This document shows, piece after piece, positions 11,071 to 24,381 of a stretch of DNA of 64,000 bases. A model generated the notes under the pieces. It saw only the letters and a list, made by a program, of their open reading frames with translations, had not been told where the DNA came from and made no database searches. The DNA is from Clonostachys chloroleuca (taxonomy: Eukaryota > Ascomycota > Sordariomycetes > Hypocreales > Bionectriaceae): assembly GCA_037952775.1 (NCBI GenBank), contig JBANAY010000003.1:34100001-34164000 (forward strand), read 5' to 3'. The first letter of the stretch is position 1. The number at the start of each line of letters is the position of its first letter. Both the position numbers and the translations under genes were made by a program.

Positions 11071-14000
11071 ACATAATCACTTGACGAAGCGCAGAGTGGT
11101 TCACATGCAGGCTTATATTGGACACGCCGTGTACAAAGTAAAATGTTCCCCCCATGCGCCGCAGGGCCAACGAAAAAAAAGAGGGTAAAAGAGAGCAAGA
11201 AGCACAGAGACAAAAGGCGACGCCACTGGGTCAGATTACACGCAAGCGCTGACTGGCCAGATCGGCCCAGAAAGGGCAAAACACGAACACCGGATGGGGG
11301 GCATATCACATCCCGTGGACGAGGCGGCTGCTCATTGGCGACTCCCAAAGCGAGCCAGAGGGACATCAACTGACGAGAGGTGCAGATCCACGCAGCCGTG
11401 CTTAGTGTACCTGGGGCGATATGCACCACCCAGAGTGACGCCGCAGATTCGCACTGCGAGCTGGAAGCTCACCGTGTCGCAGCATGCCATCCACAGGACT
11501 TAGTGTTGCAGTGGGAATTTCTGGTTGCTGATGGCCGAGCTTGTCGCTGTCCTTGCTAAATACAGAGGTCCTGGCGAACCAGCGAATCACAACAACATCG
11601 CCTCCGAGCACGACCATGCCCAGCATACCTATCAAATGAGTGCTAGTGGTCGGGTAACGTCTCGTTCCCGGGAGGCAGAGCATATCCCCGGCCACTAGGG
11701 AGGACATCCGTGATGGCGACAGCCGTGCTCGAGAGGCAGAGACAGAGGCACAGGGCGCAGACACGGACAGGCACAGGCCCCAGGCACAGGCACAGGTACA
11801 GGCCCCCCGCAGGGTATTATGGCTAGGCAGGCAGGCAGGCAGCTGGCCCTCTCGAGGCGGGTTGCATGAAGAGGGCCTTGATCTCGGCATGGCGTGACAC
11901 GATTGGTGCGGGCCGGCAGAACATCTCGAGAAGTGAGTGCAGTGCAGTGCACAAACGACACCCACGCCGGGAATCCCTGAACGCATTCCCAAAGGACGAT
12001 AGTTTTCGAGGACCAGCTGCAGGTTGTAGGGTGCAAAGTGCCCGCACGGGCCGCACCCTGCTTTCGAGTCGGAAGACAGGACAAGACGGTCAAGTCTTTT
12101 CTGGCAGCATTGGCCTCACACGCCCCTCCATCTACAGTAATATGACAGGTAGTAATCGTAATTAAAAGAGAGGCCGAGCGATACAGAGACGGTCAAAAGA
12201 GGCACAGCAGCCAAACCCTCCTCATGGTTTCCCTTGTAGCGTGCAAGTACGAGACAAAACAGTATGCGCACCAAGCACATTCACACCAGATGCGTCGCAT
12301 TTAGCCTCTCTCCCTCTTGGCCACAGCCATTCACCGTACCACTGGGAATGGATCCGATGTGGCCTTGGGAGGGGGATCTTCTGCGAGATGGCCAAGCGCG
12401 TGTCGCTTAACAGCCTCGTGGTATACTCGTGTCAAAGCCGACCGTGCCCGGGTGTTATCTTGTCGACCATGCAGCCTGCACACCTACCTACCTACCTGAG
12501 GTAGAGCGATTGATATCCAGAGCCAGGGCCTTCATGCACGAAGCTGGTGAAATGCGCTCAAGCTTAACGACCGCCCGTTGTGCGAACTGGCCTTGCGGTT
12601 AACTCCACGATCACCCCTCCCCCTCTCCACCAAGCCCGGTCGCCCGACCACAGCAGAACATTCTCTTGACAAAATGCCCATCCTCGATTTTGGAAGGTGT
12701 TCTGAGGCGGCTTTCCCTATACCCCTTTCTCGTAACTTGGCTGCGAGGCAGAGGCGTTCACGGGCCACCTTCATTTCCAAACGGCTCCGAGCGGGATAGC
12801 ACAGCAACACAAAACAGAGAGAGGTTCCACATCTGCAGGTCCCTGATGCAAGAGGCGAAGATGCAAATTCCCGTCCCCGAATTTCTCGGAGTGTGCGCGC
12901 ATGTGGCCAGCGGAACCTTCCACCGCAGCCATGCTGACCTCCCCATCCCATCTCCACGATGGCAAATTCGCCCTTCGCTCCTGGACCTTGGCCGGTGAGC
13001 CGGGGTGGGCAAGCACACCAATTGTAGGTCTGTAGATGTGCACTGAATGTGGGGAAGAGAGGGTGAATCGTGGTGAGCATTGGGTTGACCTGAAACCCCA
13101 GTTGTTTTCTCTTGATCGATGGCACGCTATGGATTTGGAGGTCTTAACACAAAAGAGAGTCGTACCATCTTGCTGGGGAGAGAGACATTTGCGCCCACAG
13201 TGCTGTTTGCCCTTGCCCCGGTCGCTATTGATTGTGCAGCAACTGAAAGGCTCTGGCGGATCTGCAATGAGCAGACTCAGCAACAACTGCTCCTCCCGCT
13301 GTGGTTAACCGCTGGCTCGGTTGATTGTCTTAGCAGCTTCCTTTGGTGTATATAGTAATTTCCGTTGGATCTCGAGTTGCATTTTAGGGCATCAATGACA
13401 TATCCTTCTTGACTCCCAAGAAGCGGCCGATTCAAGCGAGGCCCTTTGGTCTAGGGGAAATGGAAATAAGCCTCCAAGCACCCGGGATAACCCTACTACG
13501 AGCTCTGAGCACAGACAATTCTAGTCGCATTTTCCCGTGACCGTGTCCTTGGGATCCATCAGGCCAAGAGAAACGTGGGCAGCATTTGGTATGATTTGGG
13601 GTACGTTTGGGAGGGAAGAGCTTGCAGCATGTCGTCAGTAAGGTAACAGTCCGCGCTGCTACATTGCTTCGTATCCAGGTACAAATGAAGGCAAGCTCAG
13701 CACAGTACTTCTCTCTCGCCGCTTGAAATGGGGATGGACGCCAGACCCATACTTTGCGGGCACTGGACTAAACGTCCATGCTTCATGGCCTACATAATAC
13801 AGTCTCTTATAGTCGGGTTATTAGTGAGTTTTCACCCGCCTCGGGTTACTCTTTTCCTCTCGGTGGTTAGATGTAGTAATTAGTCGCTTTAACCTCACAA
13901 GTCATGTTACAGTGGGGGGACTGTACACCTGACAAGGCTCTCGGGAATATTCGATCCACGTCCCATCTTCAATAGCGGTGGAGAGCTTGGCTCTGGTGCA

Positions 14001-17000
14001 GCGCGGCCTTCGGTGTAAAGCTGACGGCCTACAACAATCAGAGTGCCGGACTCTCTGGCGCAGAGCATGTGATTGCACTGCGATGCTTTGTAAGATCGGC
14101 AAATGCGAGATTGTCAACATGTTCCAGTAGGCGAGAAGCTGCTGCTGGCTGCCCAAAGAGGACATTCAGTTGCTGGGGACTGGGGAGCGGTAACCTCCGG
14201 ACTTTTTGTAGGCGACGGGACCGCCGCCTCTCCTCGCCCTCGTGGTGGCAAAACGAAGTCCGCGAGGAGGAGAACGGAGCCGGAGAAAGCCGCGCTAACG
14301 CAGGACCTCTCACCAGGTCGCAAATCGTCCACTTAGAGGGCTACTCTGCGCGAGCGCCCGCCCGCCCCAAAGCACAGGAACTTTTTTGCTCTTGCTTAGG
14401 CGGGCTGGCCCATAAACTCATAATTAAACGTCCCATTCCTGAGAGATTCAACAGATCGATCAAGGGGGCCAATTCACACGTGAGTGCCCCGAGCGCCCGG
14501 CAAGTGGTGCTGCGCAATGCCGGGGTTCCTGGGATTTGGACACATCGACAACTGGTGATGGAGGAGGAAAAGGAGAATTTCCAGCGCACGGCCTTGTGGT
14601 ACGCTAGGGAGTACTGGCAGTCAGCCAAGCATACCCCTGCCTGCCTTGACCTCTGCGAACCTGGAACCCCCAGCCTGTGGCCTTCACCTTGATGGCACAT
14701 CACGGCAGTAGCATTGAGAAGTGGGATCCCGGTGGGTTATCTGAGTTGATTTGGGGACCAGGGTCCTATCTTAGACGCGGCCGCCCGCACAATCGCCATG
14801 CCAGGACCACAGAATCGAACAACCTGCCCAGTCTAGGACCAGATGCGCGAGAGGCGGCTACTTTTCGGGTCGCCTTGGACGATCGTTCAATGCAACTAAG
14901 TCAGGAGGGCCCTAAAAGGGCGGTGGACTGACGAAACCCAAAATAGGAAAAAGGCTAGAAGTGGTTAATCGGCCTGGAGAAGACGGCTAGCGCCCATTTC
15001 GCTGGGTTGTCAGTGACGGCGGTTGGGCCGCTGGTTGACAAGTGCTGGGACGGGTGAGTTAGTCAGGGTCGAGAAACATGAGGACGGGGTGGGATGGGGG
15101 CCACATCGCGCTAGATGGACCGCTTGGAGTTGAAGAGCTAGGCTGGTTGGTTCTGTTAGTAGCCCGCTGTATGTGCCGCCAGGCGGGGGCTGCTCAGCTT
15201 GGAGTGCTGTAAGGCGACCCCAGTCCTGGCTGCCTCTGCACGTTCATGAGGACTAGCGCTGTGTGTCGGGGTACGTGCTAGCAGGCGGGCAGGGAGGTAC
15301 CTGGCTGTCCTCTGGCTCCCAGGGCAGCATGTACCGATGGACAGGGCCTGTGGTGGGAAAACAGGGGCCCACATGGACTTAGCCTGCACCGATGGATGCT
15401 AGCGGAAGGTGGTACCTTCCCCACCTTAGCCAGGTCTTGCGCGACCGGGACGGTAAATTGGGGCAGGCATGGCGGGCGATACTTGCTCATGTACCTGCGT
15501 GGGCAAGAGCAGTACGCAGGGCCCTGTGCAGCCACACCCGCACAGGGAAAAGGGAAAAACCAGGGGGAGCAGGTGGGTACTCAGCCCGGCCAGTGCCCCG
15601 CCGCAGACTCCGCAAGTATTTGTTTCATCTTGCCCATCATGTCCCTGCCTGGCTTGTGGGCTACCATGTGCTGCAATCCTTGGCCCTTCTTGCTCTCGTC
15701 GCTGCTGTGATGGAGGACCAGGTCCTGTGCATGGCGATCCGGGTAGTTCCTACGGGACGGAGTCAACGATGTGATTCCTTTGCTCTCCGTTCGTGTCGGC
15801 AGGAAATACTCCCTCCGGGTTTCCAGGTTTGGAGGGGCTAACAATCGCGAGCTCTTCAATCAGGCAGAGCGCTGGGTGAGCACTACCTTAGCTGCTATGT
15901 TGTAGCACCTACCCGTGTAGGTAGGTCGGGTACCTTAGGTGGAAGATACAGGTTGATAGTGACATGGAAGTAGGCTGGTAATTCGTGCAAGCACTGGGGT
16001 TTGATTGTTTGTTAAGTTAGTCTATAACTCTCGCGATTGAAACAATAGTCTATCACGGGTAGCTGTCCTGACGTTTGGCAGCTCTCTATTTCATCACGTT
16101 TCCCCCACAAAACATGGTCTGATACACTGGCCTAGAGTAAGTGTGGTGAATACTATAATAAATATAGGCATCAACCAGACGTCCCAACGTAGCATTAGTG
16201 CACCACAATCAACGCATCCTATATGATGAAACTGGACAGCCAATCCGTATCTGTAATTCTCTGGCAGCTCTCAAGGATGCAAATTCCCGAATTCGGGGGA
16301 AGGGGAGCGCTGCGGAAATCTACGATTCGTACCCCGGTCTTGTGTAGATGACCAGGGCTCTTTGCCAGGCCAAGAGCAAGAGTCTCTGCTAAGGCACTGC
16401 GCTACAGGTACTATAGGCTGTACCTTAGGCTATCGGCATAGCACGGATATGAGGCTGCTCGAGTCAAGAAACTCACATGATCCCAATAAAAAAGGTCCTC
16501 ATCAGTACAAAAACCACCTAGCACCGCAATTAGGGCGCTCTGCTGGGCTGCCCCTCAATCTTCTGGCCGTCAATGTAAAACATAGCGAGCGGTGGCCTAG
16601 GGCGTATTTGGTCTACGGCAATTGAATCCCTCGTTTCCCCAAGCTGGAGAAACCAAACCTCGACCACCCCTAGCTGTGGTGATCGACTACCCGAGCTAGC
16701 GCACTTTGAACCGTCCGAGACAGCTGAAGACACCGCCCGGTGCCGTATCGGGCTTTCCATCTAGGAGATTTCCCAATGGTTCGGGGCCGAAAGGGTCGCA
16801 TTTCGCCCATGAGGCCGGGCCCTTCCCTGCTCCCCATCGGTTTGTGGCCTGTTCCAGCGTCGCTGCGACACCCGGCAGCCCTCCAGATGCTTGTTTCACT
16901 TGATTAGTACGCCCTAATTAGCCAGCTCGCATACCCTTTGACAGGACAGCCCCCATCCCCATCAAACTACTATTATTAGCTGCAGATTTACATATCTGAG

Positions 17001-20000
17001 GCAGACACAATTAACCACCCGTGCTCGCGAGACGCGGGATCGGCGAAGCTTCGGCGCCCATCCTGCCTGGAAGTTGCCGACCCTGGCGGTACGATGGGAT
17101 TATTAGGCTCTTGAACACTTTCGCCCTCTCTTGGGACCCCGGGTTGGGGGCTAGATGGTTTGACAATCGCGCGCGGTCATCGACGGTGATGGGCATTTCC
17201 AAGCGGGCGGGATTGACCCGAGCGCGATCGAGCTTGGCTCTGGACTCCGTCGAGACTTGATCTCCAGCCTGGATGCTGGCTAGCCAGCGGCGGGGAAATG
17301 ATTATCAATCACAGCGATCGCGATAGAGCTATGCAGCGGCCGTATCAAAGAGCCAATTAAGCCGCGCGATAGTGTGGTGCCTATTTTTGGACAGCAGCTC
17401 TGCCATTGGCCCCAGATCACGCGGCCTTTTGGGAAACAGCCCACGAACACGAGGTTATCTATCTATAGATGGACATGCAGAATGTGAGAATGCCATCCGA
17501 TTGCTTGCTTAAGTTCGATGCACAGGATGCATAGGGCTACGCCAGAAACGTTTTTGCTGTCCAACACACATCCCTTCGAGGTGTGGTAGAGTGGTACACA
17601 GATTGTACCTGTTTCGTTTGGACGGGACAGTTCCTGCACAGAAGCTGCTAAATATAGGCCCCGCGTCCCGCATCGAACAAATGCAAGAAGAACGTGACAG
17701 GAGGGTCGGCCCCTGATTCGCGCATCCCCAAGAAGGTGCACGCAACTGACGTAATTGAGGCACACCTCTCGTGCAGGCTACCTAGAGAGGGCCGCCTCCT
17801 CAAACCTATCCCGATCAAACGTTAGTTGGGGTTGATATCTGATACAAGGCCGGAATGGATTCTTAACCTGTCTCATCTTGATCTGCGGCGCCCCGGGCGG
17901 CGCGCGCGCCGGCAAAAATTACGGCTAACACGCCATACGACTAAAAGTCCCCTGATGGGTTGCTGGGGTGCAATCGCATTCGGACACCCAGCAGGCTCTT
18001 GGTAGGCACGGACCCTACGCCGCAAGTCTAGAACCATGTAAATTGACTACGTCCGAGAGAGGAAAATGCTGGGGGAGGAGGAGGAGGAGGGGCGGACTTG
18101 GGGAACGGATTTGGGGGAACAACGGCGGCGGCAGTGGCCTTGTCCCAGTGCGCCCCTTGCTCTCTCGCCCATGATACTGCCCAAGTCGATCGCCGACAAC
18201 CCGGTCTTGCTTGTGTCCATCGAGCCCACCGGGATTCCCTGCCCGCCACGAGTTTAATCTCCCGTTTGGTCCGTGTGACAGTATGGCAAGGTTACAATCG
18301 CCAGATTGCGTGAGATGAGATAAGGATGCTGCTTCAGGTGGGCGTGGACATTCCCCATCTCAAGTAGAGAGTTGCGTAAATTGACTTGTGCACAAAGGCT
18401 GCCAGACGGGCTTGTTTGAACCAATGTTGGTGGCGTTGAGTCGACGAAACTGGCCGTGGGATAGGCGGGCTCGAAGGGGCATCTACGTTGCGCACGGGTG
18501 CTGTTATTAGAGCAGACCGTCCCAACAAGGGCAGCTCTAGATCGACGTCATGTCATATGGGGCAAAAATGCCATGTGGCCTAGAGCACGAAGGGAAAGAG
18601 CTTTCAGGGTACCCCTGCCGCCTCGATGGTCGACCGTGTAGGTTGTTACATACTGGAGGGAAAGAAGGTGTGACTGGATACACATGAAGATCCCGTGGCA
18701 TATTCAGGCCAGGCGTATCGATATTTCCCCTCTCCTTATCATGTTCTGATGTGAGCCTTCGGCTTGGCATGTATGTGCTCTTGGTGCGGTGGGAGTGTGA
18801 CCACAATGGGGGCACGGTGGCCAGAGCCTTGCGATCAAGACCACGGGGCCGTTGATGATTGACGCAGGCTTGCTATGCTCCTGGCTCTGTACTCGTACGC
18901 CCGTCAATGTGTCCGGAGCAAAAGGTAAGCCAAGTCTGGTGATTGGCGGACGTACGAATTGCCGGCAAGCCCTTGAGCTGCTAATCGCAAGAATTCAAGT
19001 CTCAGGCAAATTACACTTGGTAGCTCCATACTATTACCGTTCATGGGAAGAAAAGGGCCGGTAAAGCGCCCTGGAAACGGCGGGCTAGTGGCAGTTGACG
19101 TACGGGGTGCCCTGTTAACAGCGCCCGAGGTGATTGGGCGGATTAGACGCAGCCCTGTCGATGGCGATGACTAAAGGCACGTTCCATTGCATTTGTCTGG
19201 CAGATGCAACCAGCGACATGCGAACAGGTTGGCCCCGGATTCCAGGAACGTCCCCTCGCTCTGCTGGCTTGGACCATCGAGCCATGTGGTGCGTGCTCAG
19301 ATCCACGGCCAGCGAGAGGAGTAGCACCGCTGCGGCGGATCGATTTGGGCTCTTTAAGATTAAAATTCCACGAGAGAGTACCGGCAATCTGGGCTGTTGG
19401 TCGACCTGCCTACATCCACCCATCCAGGAAACTGGAATTCACATGTACAGACACCATGTATGCCAGGCAACTAGTCTGCTTGCCGGATGCACGCCGCCTT
19501 CTCTACTGCGATACGATTGACGGCGTGATGGCTGTTCGTAATTAATTATGTGATTAAAATGCGACGGGGAGGGGGACCCGACCAGGGTGACTGCCCTGGG
19601 CCAATACGATCGCGGATCAGCACCGTGTCCTTCAAGACAGAGAATCTTGCTTGTCCAGAGCAGACGAGAACTAAACAGTGGAGTCTCTCTCTGTGCGGGT
19701 AGTAAAAACGGGCCCCCAGCGTGGCATCATGTTGGGATGTAGCCGGTTTTAAACATCATATCACGGGTGTAGAGGAGAATAGAGGGTTGGCAACCTAGTT
19801 GACGACCGGCGGGGTTTGCCGCCGCTCACAGGCAGCCAATCACGGAGCGTACACCTGTAACAAGCGACGGGACCTTTTGAAGGTGGCAGGGCAGTTCAAA
19901 TTTCCTGCCGAGCCAAAGCAGTAGTCTTTGCGGTCCTCTGACCGCGAGAACGGGGGCAGGAAGAAGCAAGCCAAGACGCAGAGGGTGGGACATAGCCAGA

Positions 20001-23000
20001 GCTTAGCGAGAATTGCTATCAGAGATGACATTGAGCCACTGCGACGTTGCTAGGTACGGAGTTTGGGTTGAGGGGCGTGCTGAAACCCCAACAACACCAT
20101 GAGGCTCGTCGACGTGTAAGTAGGTTGTCTATTTCAGTCAACATGGCAACACCCGTGGGATGAAAAAGCAACCCAATTCCGACCACGACTCCCGAAGGGG
20201 CCGTTGGCCTATCCGCCGGGCCTCCAGTCCCCAACCCCCCCACGACAGCAGAACGGTGAGAACTTCATAGTATGTTACGGTCTCCGTAGTGATACCCTCG
20301 TGGAATCCCAATGTGCGAGTTCTAAATTTGGAGTGGTCTGAGCTGAGTCTTGCAAGTGAACTGTTTGGTGCTTTGCCTCATTGGTAACAAGAGCCTATCA
20401 TGCCGGTGTGACCTGGTTCCCAAACAGGCTTAGACTACGAGAAATGCCCCGCTAAATGCACGACTAGGACAGAGCTTACATTAGTCGAGAAAACATGCTC
20501 CAGCTAAGCTAATGCGCGTGAGGCGGTACGTACCTTCTATTCCAGTCTTACCTCCAGCATCAACACGCTGCGACCTGCGGGCACTTTACTGGGTCCTTGC
20601 TGCAGCACCGCTGCACCAGCAACTGAGGAATGATGAGATGAGGGCCCTGCCTGCATGCATGCCGCCATAGCCAAGCCCAGTTCATCATAGCACGGCTATC
20701 GCTTGATCCACACCTCGACTGCACTCTGGACAGGCGCGGTCCGACTGGGCAGCATACATAGAGCGTACATGGAATCCTCCCGCAATGGAACAGAACCCAC
20801 ACCCCCTTCATCGGCCTGGCTACCCACCAAACACCGGTCTGGAGATCATCTACATCCGCGGGGCTCTTTCTCCTACGACAAGGCTGGTACGTACCTTTGG
20901 CACACCACAGAAATGGCAAAGTACCTATATTTCCAGTGATGGGGGCCAATATACGCATATTGGTATTTACGTGCGGCACCACACCACATCCCACCCGTAG
21001 GTAGCAATGATACAGGGCTTGGGTGGACCGAGGGTAGCATTCTCTTTGAAACACAGCACATGGGATCTAAAAATTGACCAAGACATGTTTGCAAGCAAGT
21101 CGGGCAGCTGGGTGGTTGGTCGCGCGACTAGCGGCGTCTAAACGTATCAATCGCAAGGTTCTCGTTCTCGGACAGCTGGCTAGTCGGTCGGGCGCACTGT
21201 CTGCATATGTGCGATGGCAATTGAGTGAGTGAGTGGGAGTGCGACTGCGAGTGTGGTTGTACCTGGTGGTGGAGGGCGCGAGCTTGCGGCGAAGTCGCGA
21301 TAGGCTGGCTTGTCTGCGAAATTGAAGGAGACTCTGGTGCAGCAAGCACTGAAGCTCGAACACCAGACCTGCATATGGGCAACTAGACTCTAGAGCGGCC
21401 CAGCAAGAGCCTGGGGCCTAAAGGAAGAATGGATATTAGGACTGTCCTTGGCTTTGAGATGGGCCATTTTCCCTAGTGCCAAAATCATGGTAGACGGATA
21501 GTAGGACCCCGGCTGCCAAATCGGTTGATTGATAGCAGCTATCCTTGAGTCCATCGCGTCTGCCGAGATAATCGTCCTGCTAACGGACCGGCTTCGATCC
21601 TCGCAGCTTGTCTCCCTTCCCGTTCAGCCCCCAACATCGAATATACACGCCAATCAGGCGACGACGGATGCGGGTGCTAGCTGAGGGGTTTAGTCGTTGG
21701 GGGCGAAGAGTAAAGTTAAGGCAGAGTGAGGCAATCCGGGACGCTCAGCTTGCCCCCAAGCCGCGCTAGCTGGCTATTTCCCGCTGTGCCCGTGGTCTGC
21801 GTGCTGGTTTATCACCGGGCAGGGTGTGGTGTGGATGCATGCTCGTACGAGTCGAATATCTGCACCGGTAGGGCAGGGCCAAGGAAAGACCCAGAGAAAC
21901 CTCTCCGACGTCGAGCAGACACATACCAGTCTTGGCTGCCGTTGAGCATGGTCCCAGGACAAGGCCAATTGACTGTGGAGGGTTCACCCAAAAATAAGAA
22001 GAGTAGGTTCAAAACACCCCCTCCCCTGCCATTGCTGGTGAAGAAACGACGGGAGTGGAGGTGAAGAGTGCGCGAGTGGACGAGTGAGGTGAGCCCGTCG
22101 CATGGCTGTGGAACTTGTTGGAACCCATGGACCTTTTTGCCCTTCTTCTTCTCGTCTCTCACTCTCTGGGTTTGACCAGGCCCTTGCCCCGTGCGTCTGC
22201 AGAGTGAACGTGCCCAAAATAGGTACAGCACTCCCTGCACTGCGCCCGCGGCTGCGAGCGCGGTGGTACGCATAACCCCCCCATGCAGATTGTTGGCTGC
22301 CCCTTGAAACTGGCCTGGCTGTGGTAGATGGGTGGTCTCATGAGCGCGCGCTTGTCGTAGGCGCAGTGCGTCGAATACCACCTTCGTGGGTGTTATCAAA
22401 CCAACACGCGCAGAATATACGCAAGAAGGCTTAGGAGAGGGCTTAGGGCGCAAAGCAACGACGCCAACGGATGGATGCATTACGGGTCACTATCCATTTC
22501 CATAACGGAGACAGTCTGACTGCCACTTCTCTTGATCGTCCCCTCCCTTGCCCTGGCCTGCAATTCTTGGCTGGCAGCAGGACGAGGCTGGAGCCTGGAA
22601 GATTCCTGGATACCTTGCTGTCCGTCCCGTTTGCCCCCCTCTCTTGCGCACATCTCTACCAAGGTAGTCAGGTTAATTGGCTGCTCGTTGCTGCGCCGTA
22701 GGAGGTGCCGTAGAGGTCTCGTCCTGACCGCGAGTCTCCAGTAGAAACGGGCCTTGTAAGGCACACTACTGTGTAGTACGACATCTACATAGTACCCATC
22801 ATGAGGCCCCACGGTACTTTGCTTTCTTGCCCCCGAGTAAATCCAGAAATGGATAGATGAGTGGTCTCCACAGGAAGAGCGAGAACGATGGGAGTCTGTT
22901 CTGCTCTTGTTCCAAGCTTTTCTCACCCGCGCGCCCACACACACCATACAGCACACTCAGACACACACAAACAGACGCAGACGCACACTGTCCTGAGCGA

Positions 23001-23947
23001 AGATTGCAGCGACACCCTTCTCTCCCACGCCCCCCCTCAACCACCACTGGCCACTCGCTGTACCCCCCTTCCTCACAACCATGTCCCCTGCGACCACTGA
23101 AGAGAGGGGAGGCTTTCCATTCCTTACCGCGTCTGCTCACTCTCTTTCCACGTTTTTTGTCACTCGCTGTCGTTCGGTGCATAATCCTCGTCGATATAGA
23201 TTAAAAATGGATGTCCATTTCAAGTAAATGAACGTTAGGCAAGTGAACCGGGAGTGTCGCAGTCGCTCACGCACTAGATAGAGTGCCGTCCCCAACTCGC
23301 CATCTCATTGACCAGCTTCCATAGCCTGCCCACACAGACTTATTATAGATAGAAATCGACACATGCATGTTTCGGGCTGTCTCAATTTGGCAACGCCTCG
23401 CAGAAGAGGTGACTAAGTCGACGACATCTTCTGGAGCCAGTGACTTGAAAGCAAGGCAGGCCAAGGTACCTACCGTACCTCAGAAACTACAGGCAGAGCG
23501 GCAAGTGGTCGTTGGGGGCCATTGTAAAGGCAGAACGGGAGCACCGCCCAACTGGAGCTTAGCCTAGCCTGGTGGTGCATCATGTAAGAAAAGCCATGTA
23601 CCTTTTCCCTCGCTCGCTCGCTCGCCATCTCCCAATGCCGTGCGGGCTCCATCAGCCCCCTGGTCGCCGTCCGTGCCTCGAGAGTGCCTGGTCTGGTCAC
23701 TGGTGGCCCTCTTGCTCCCCACCCATGCACCCTGGTCTGGTTGATGTCGAGGATGGTGCATGTACTGAGGTACCGACCTGGGTCTTTGGGTACCTAGCCT
23801 GGTACTATCTTTGAGCAGGGGTGTGGTGACTGCATCTGGATGTGGATGGGGATGGCAGCTTATTCTGTCCCTTCGTCATGCATCCAAAGCTGTCAGGGCA
23901 GGAATATGAGCAAACTCCACACTCGCCCTCTGTCCAGGCCATTTCCA

Positions 23948-23953
23948 TATAAG
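23948..23953 (+). promoter_or_regulatory. Candidate TATA element of the C2H2 regulator
   Basis: TATAAG at the end of the gene desert, followed by a leader of about 400 nt. The leader is pyrimidine-rich and, from about 23910 to 24381, contains no ATG at all, which supports both a transcription start near 23980 and the first ATG at 24382. Confidence 0.4.
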
Positions 23954-24381
23954 CCCACGCTCATCCTGGATTGTCATCGAGACTTTGGTCGCTTGGTTTC
24001 TACTCACTAGACTTTGACTTCACTATACCATCCTTACATCTTCTTACATCTATATATCATAGATCCAACGTTCTTCTTGTTGCTTGAGACTCGCATTGTT
24101 ATACAACACCCACTCGACCATCATCATCATCCACTGCTCTTGTACTCATCCGCCTGTCGACTTAATCGCCTCCAGTGCCTGTGCGTGTTTTCTAAAGAAG
24201 CACGCCTCTCTGATATCAATCAAGCTCGTCTGTCACTCAATTCGCTTTGGTGACTCTCAAGTTGGATTGAGCCCTACCCGTGGCCACTCCCTCGCCGTCC
24301 TGGCTGTCCTCGCTCTTGCGCATCGAACTGAGAACACCATCCTCCCCACCACATTCTCTTCACACACACACAACCGCCACA

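Larger units (their letters stand above)
9753..24381. other. 14.6 kb gene desert upstream of the C2H2 regulator
   Basis: I find no credible gene here. The longest open frames (minus 10800-11429, minus 12532-13125, plus 14069-14692, minus 21812-22480) lack recognisable domains, have overlapping open frames on other strands, and look like chance in GC-rich DNA. There is no reverse transcriptase, transposase, terminal repeat or AT-rich RIP signature. Visible elements are a GT/GCGT microsatellite (11039-11070), CAGGCA-like repeats (about 11750-11845), CCTA repeats (12483-12498), a perfect 6-bp-arm hairpin ACCTAC-CCGT-GTAGGT (15907-15922), a GAGT-rich stretch (about 21218-21240), and many GGTACC/GTACCT motifs from about 15.3 to 23.8 kb. 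The last ~390 nt are probably the 5' leader of the next gene. The region could be regulatory or encode non-coding RNA. Confidence 0.6.

Noticed and set aside
10800..14692. Open frames of about 200 codons in the desert (minus 10800-11429, minus 12532-13125, plus 14069-14692)
   Set aside because: No domain, signal or intron logic; they overlap other open frames on both strands and sit in GC-rich DNA where such lengths occur by chance.
14800..14840. tRNA-like T-arm word (GTTCGATT on the minus strand)
   Set aside because: Flanking bases do not form a five-pair T stem, and no anticodon or acceptor stem can be drawn.
21812..22480. Minus-strand open frame of 222 codons
   Set aside because: Composition is irregular, no recognisable motif, and several shorter frames overlap it on the same and opposite strands.
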